Source: SSC4 sp964443225 | Lineage (GTDB): Bacteria; Chloroflexota; Anaerolineae; SSC4; Amarolineaceae | Length of the DNA: 64,000 bases | Direction: 5' to 3' | Assembly: GCA_964443225.1 (NCBI GenBank) | Contig: CAYUCC010000015.1 | Coordinates: forward strand, 20,574-84,573 | In this document: positions 61,609 through 64,000 of the stretch, in pieces | Layout of the letters: every line of letters begins with the position of its first letter | Numbering within the stretch: the first letter of the stretch is position 1 | Notes under the pieces: generated by a model | Databases searched by the model: none | The model's input: only the letters and a program-made list of their open reading frames with translations | Told to the model about the DNA's origin: nothing | Translations under genes and position numbers: made by a program

Positions 61609-64000
61609 ATGACTAACACTGTCGTGGATGCGCGGGCACAGACCGGTGCCAATGGCTCGGGTCCAGTGGCTGTCGGACCGAACAGGTCTCTGGCTGTTCG
61701 CAAGAACTACGGCCGCATTGTGGATGTTCACCCACTACCGGCGTTGATCCAGGTCCAGCTCGAGGCCTTCGAGTGGTTCAAATCGGAGGGTCTGCGCGAG
61801 CTGTTCGAAGAGATTTCGCCGATTGTCAGCTTCAACAAACAACTGGAGCTGCATTTCAGTGATTTTTGGTTTGGCGATCCAAAACATACCGAAAAGGAAT
61901 GTCGCGACCGCGATATGACCTACGCGGCTCCGCTATGGGTCAAGGTTCGCCTGATCAACAAGAGCACGGGTGAGATTCCAGAGCAGGAAGTCTTCATGGG
62001 GGACTTCCCGCTTATGACCGAGAATGGTACGTTTGTCATCAACGGTGCCGAGCGCGTGGTCGTCAGCCAGTTGATCCGCTCACCGGGCGTGTATTTCAAA
62101 GTGGAAGAGGACCGCACCACGGGCCGCGAGCTGTGCGCGGCCAAGCTGATTCCCAGTCGCGGGGCGTGGCTCGAATTCGAGACGAGCAAACGCGACGTGC
62201 TGTCGGTCAAGGTCGACCGCAAGCGTAAGCTGCCCATCACCGTCTTGCTGCGCGCAATCGGCTTTGGCAGTGACGAAGAGATATTGTCCCTGTTCCAGGA
62301 AGTCGATACCGTTCCGGACCATCCTTACGTGGCTTCGACGATCGAGCGCGACCCGACGTCGACGCCGAACACGTCCGACGCCGAACGCGGCGTCAAAGAA
62401 GCCCTGCTCGAGTTCTACAAGAAGCTGCGACCGGGTGATCCGCCCACCGAAGAAAATGCGCGGAATTTTCTGCAGAACCTGCTCTTCGTGCCGCGTCGCT
62501 ACGACTTGGGTCGTGTGGGCCGCTACAAACTCAACAAGCGCCTGGATCTGCCGGTGCCCCTGAGCACGCGCATTCTGACCAAGGATGATCTGGTGGCCGT
62601 CATTCGACGCATGATCCAGATCAACAACGGAGTCTTCCAGCAGGACGACATCGATCACCTGGGCAACCGGCGCGTCAAGACGGTGGGCGAGCTGATCCAG
62701 AACCAGCTGCGCATCGGCCTCCTGCGGATGGAGCGTGTGGTACGCGAGCGAATGAGCACGCGCGACCCCGAACAGATTACACCGCTGGGCCTGATCAATA
62801 TCCGCCCCGTGGTGGCCGCGACGCGCGAGTTCTTTGGTGGCAGCCAGCTCAGCCAGTTCATGGATCAGACCAATCCACTGGCCGAGCTGACGCACAAGCG
62901 CCGCCTGAGCGCCCTGGGACCCGGTGGTCTGCGGCGTGAGCGCGCCGGCTTCGACGTGCGCGACGTGCATCACAGCCACTACGGGCGAATTTGTCCCATC
63001 GAAACACCTGAAGGTCCCAACATCGGTCTCATCGGCTCGATGGCGAGTTTCTCCCAGGTGAATGAATACGGCTTTATCGAGACACCGTACCGGCGTGTGC
63101 TCAGCCAGGTGCCAAACAACGTCGAAGCGCTGCTGGGCCGTACCCTGCGCGAGCGGCTGGTCGATCCCATAACCAAAGAGGTCATCGCTGAGTCCGAAAT
63201 CGTCATCGACGATGACACGGCCGCGTTGATTGCCAGTTACGCCGAGGCCTACCCCCAGGTCCGCATCAAGCCCCACGCAACGGAAGACGTGGTATACCTG
63301 GCCGCCGACGAAGAGGACCGGTATTCGATTGCCCAGGCCAGCGCGGCGATGAACCGGCGGGGTGAGTTCGCCAACCCGCGTGTGTCCGCACGCCGCGGCA
63401 ACGACTTCCTGTTCGAGGTGCCGGAACGTATCGAATACATGGACGTCTCGCCGAAACAGAGCGTTAGTGTGTCGGCGGCGTTGATTCCCTTCCTGGAACA
63501 CGACGATGCCAACCGCGCGTTGATGGGTTCCAACATGCAGCGCCAGGCGGTACCGCTGCTGCGTCCCGAAGCACCAATCGTTGGTACCGGTATGGAGTAC
63601 CAGGCCGCGATCGACTCGGGACAGGTAGTGATCGCACGCCATCCCGGTGAAGTGGTCAGTGTCACCGGCACCGATGTCGTCGTGCTCGAAGACGATGGCA
63701 CCCGCCGCACTTACCCGATGCGCAAATACAACCGCTCCAACCAATCCACCTCGATCGACCAGCGGCCCGTGGTGCGCAAGGGAGAGCGGGTTGTGACCGG
63801 TTCGGTGCTGGCTGACTCGAGCTCGACCGAGCTGGGTGAGCTTGCCCTGGGCCAGAACGTGCTGGTGGCGTTCATGAGCTGGGAGGGTGGCAACTACGAA
63901 GATGCCATCCTGATCAGCGAACGCCTGGTGATGGAGGACAAGTATAGCTCCATCCACATCGAAAAGCACGAGGTCGAGGCGCGCGATACAAAACTGGGTC
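61609..64000 (+). CDS. rpoB: RNA polymerase beta subunit (partial, 3' end outside window)
   Basis: The first 797 codons are present. N-terminal LPALIQVQLEAFEWF, GDFPLMTENGTFVINGAERVVVSQL, LIRSPGVYF, and the rifampicin cluster GGSQLSQFMDQTNPLAELTHKRRLSALGPGG at about residue 411. The residues equivalent to D516, H526 and S531 of E. coli are wild type, so rifampicin sensitivity is expected. AAGGAG is 10 bases before the ATG. It has its own promoter and leader; rplJ and rplL are not upstream. The window ends inside the coding region. Confidence 0.97.
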   Translation, partial: MTNTVVDARAQTGANGSGPVAVGPNRSLAVRKNYGRIVDVHPLPALIQVQLEAFEWFKSEGLRELFEEISPIVSFNKQLELHFSDFWFGDPKHTEKECRDRDMTYAAPLWVKVRLINKSTGEIPEQEVFMGDFPLMTENGTFVINGAERVVVSQLIRSPGVYFKVEEDRTTGRELCAAKLIPSRGAWLEFETSKRDVLSVKVDRKRKLPITVLLRAIGFGSDEEILSLFQEVDTVPDHPYVASTIERDPTSTPNTSDAERGVKEALLEFYKKLRPGDPPTEENARNFLQNLLFVPRRYDLGRVGRYKLNKRLDLPVPLSTRILTKDDLVAVIRRMIQINNGVFQQDDIDHLGNRRVKTVGELIQNQLRIGLLRMERVVRERMSTRDPEQITPLGLINIRPVVAATREFFGGSQLSQFMDQTNPLAELTHKRRLSALGPGGLRRERAGFDVRDVHHSHYGRICPIETPEGPNIGLIGSMASFSQVNEYGFIETPYRRVLSQVPNNVEALLGRTLRERLVDPITKEVIAESEIVIDDDTAALIASYAEAYPQVRIKPHATEDVVYLAADEEDRYSIAQASAAMNRRGEFANPRVSARRGNDFLFEVPERIEYMDVSPKQSVSVSAALIPFLEHDDANRALMGSNMQRQAVPLLRPEAPIVGTGMEYQAAIDSGQVVIARHPGEVVSVTGTDVVVLEDDGTRRTYPMRKYNRSNQSTSIDQRPVVRKGERVVTGSVLADSSSTELGELALGQNVLVAFMSWEGGNYEDAILISERLVMEDKYSSIHIEKHEVEARDTKLG

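Noticed and set aside
62080..63969. A 629-codon open frame antisense to rpoB
   Set aside because: rpoB is unmistakable on the plus strand; the antisense frame has no recognisable motif.

Overview
The window is a 64 kb piece of a GC-rich bacterial chromosome, most likely from the Chloroflexota (Anaerolineae/Caldilineae-like). That placement is an inference. It rests on the mix of families: tandem M1-peptidase lipoproteins with Pro/Thr linkers, FAS1 repeat lipoproteins, short HisG with HisZ, a DUF1385 protein, a class F-like sortase, a ComP-like kinase and a decaprenyl-phosphate phosphoribosyltransferase homologue. A run of 100 N at 48038-48137 inside a tandem repeat shows a draft assembly. Two genes are cut by the window ends: cbiQ on the left and rpoB on the right. 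Vegetative promoters of the TTGACA-17-TATAAT type are easy to see and are listed.

Layout. 1-1.4 kb: cobalt/nickel ECF transporter cbiM-cbiQ. 1.5-7.6 kb: a cell-surface locus with a five-gene operon (TPR membrane protein, two small secreted proteins sharing a C-terminal PPTAGG-membrane-Arg signal, two M1-peptidase lipoproteins) and a divergent sortase gene. 7.6-9.9 kb: tungstate-binding protein TupA and a GntR-type regulator, without permease or ATPase. 9.9-13.7 kb: response regulator, an 83-residue RiPP-leader-like peptide, and a ComP-like sensor kinase in one transcription unit, a possible undescribed peptide-signalling system. 13.8-19.3 kb: phosphodiesterase-like enzyme, DUF1385 protein, malate dehydrogenase, Uma2 protein, and a pteridine-reductase-like SDR whose catalytic Tyr is His. 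19.4-20.8 kb: a three-FAS1 lipoprotein made of 420-bp repeats. 20.9-26.7 kb: histidine operon hisZ-hisG-hisD-GNAT-hisC-hisB behind a His-codon leader peptide and terminator, a textbook attenuator. 26.8-36.4 kb: CARDB lipoprotein, D,D-carboxypeptidase, rluB-cmk-plsC, a glmS ribozyme with glmS, a glycosyltransferase, VanZ and scpA. 36.5-40.6 kb: a 1391-residue protein with a glycoside-hydrolase-like domain and three amidase-type domains, two of which have lost their zinc ligands. 40.9-47.6 kb: aspS, an orphan ncRNA gene, MBL hydrolase, RNase H, class III aminotransferase and a lipoprotein. 47.8-48.5 kb: a 94-bp tandem repeat array. 48.5-64 kb: a beta-propeller-like protein, two polytopic membrane proteins, fchA, lon, a PHP-AlbA_2 fusion, a UbiA-family enzyme, tlyA and rpoB with a structured leader.

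Themes. Several genes serve the envelope: sortase and substrates, amidase, carboxypeptidase, GlmS, PlsC, UbiA and glycosyltransferases. Control by RNA is prominent (glmS ribozyme, his attenuator, leader hairpins, an orphan ncRNA). Heptanucleotide short tandem repeats (GGGGATT, GGGAGTA, TTGGATT and relatives) sit between genes throughout and run into the 3' ends of at least four coding regions.
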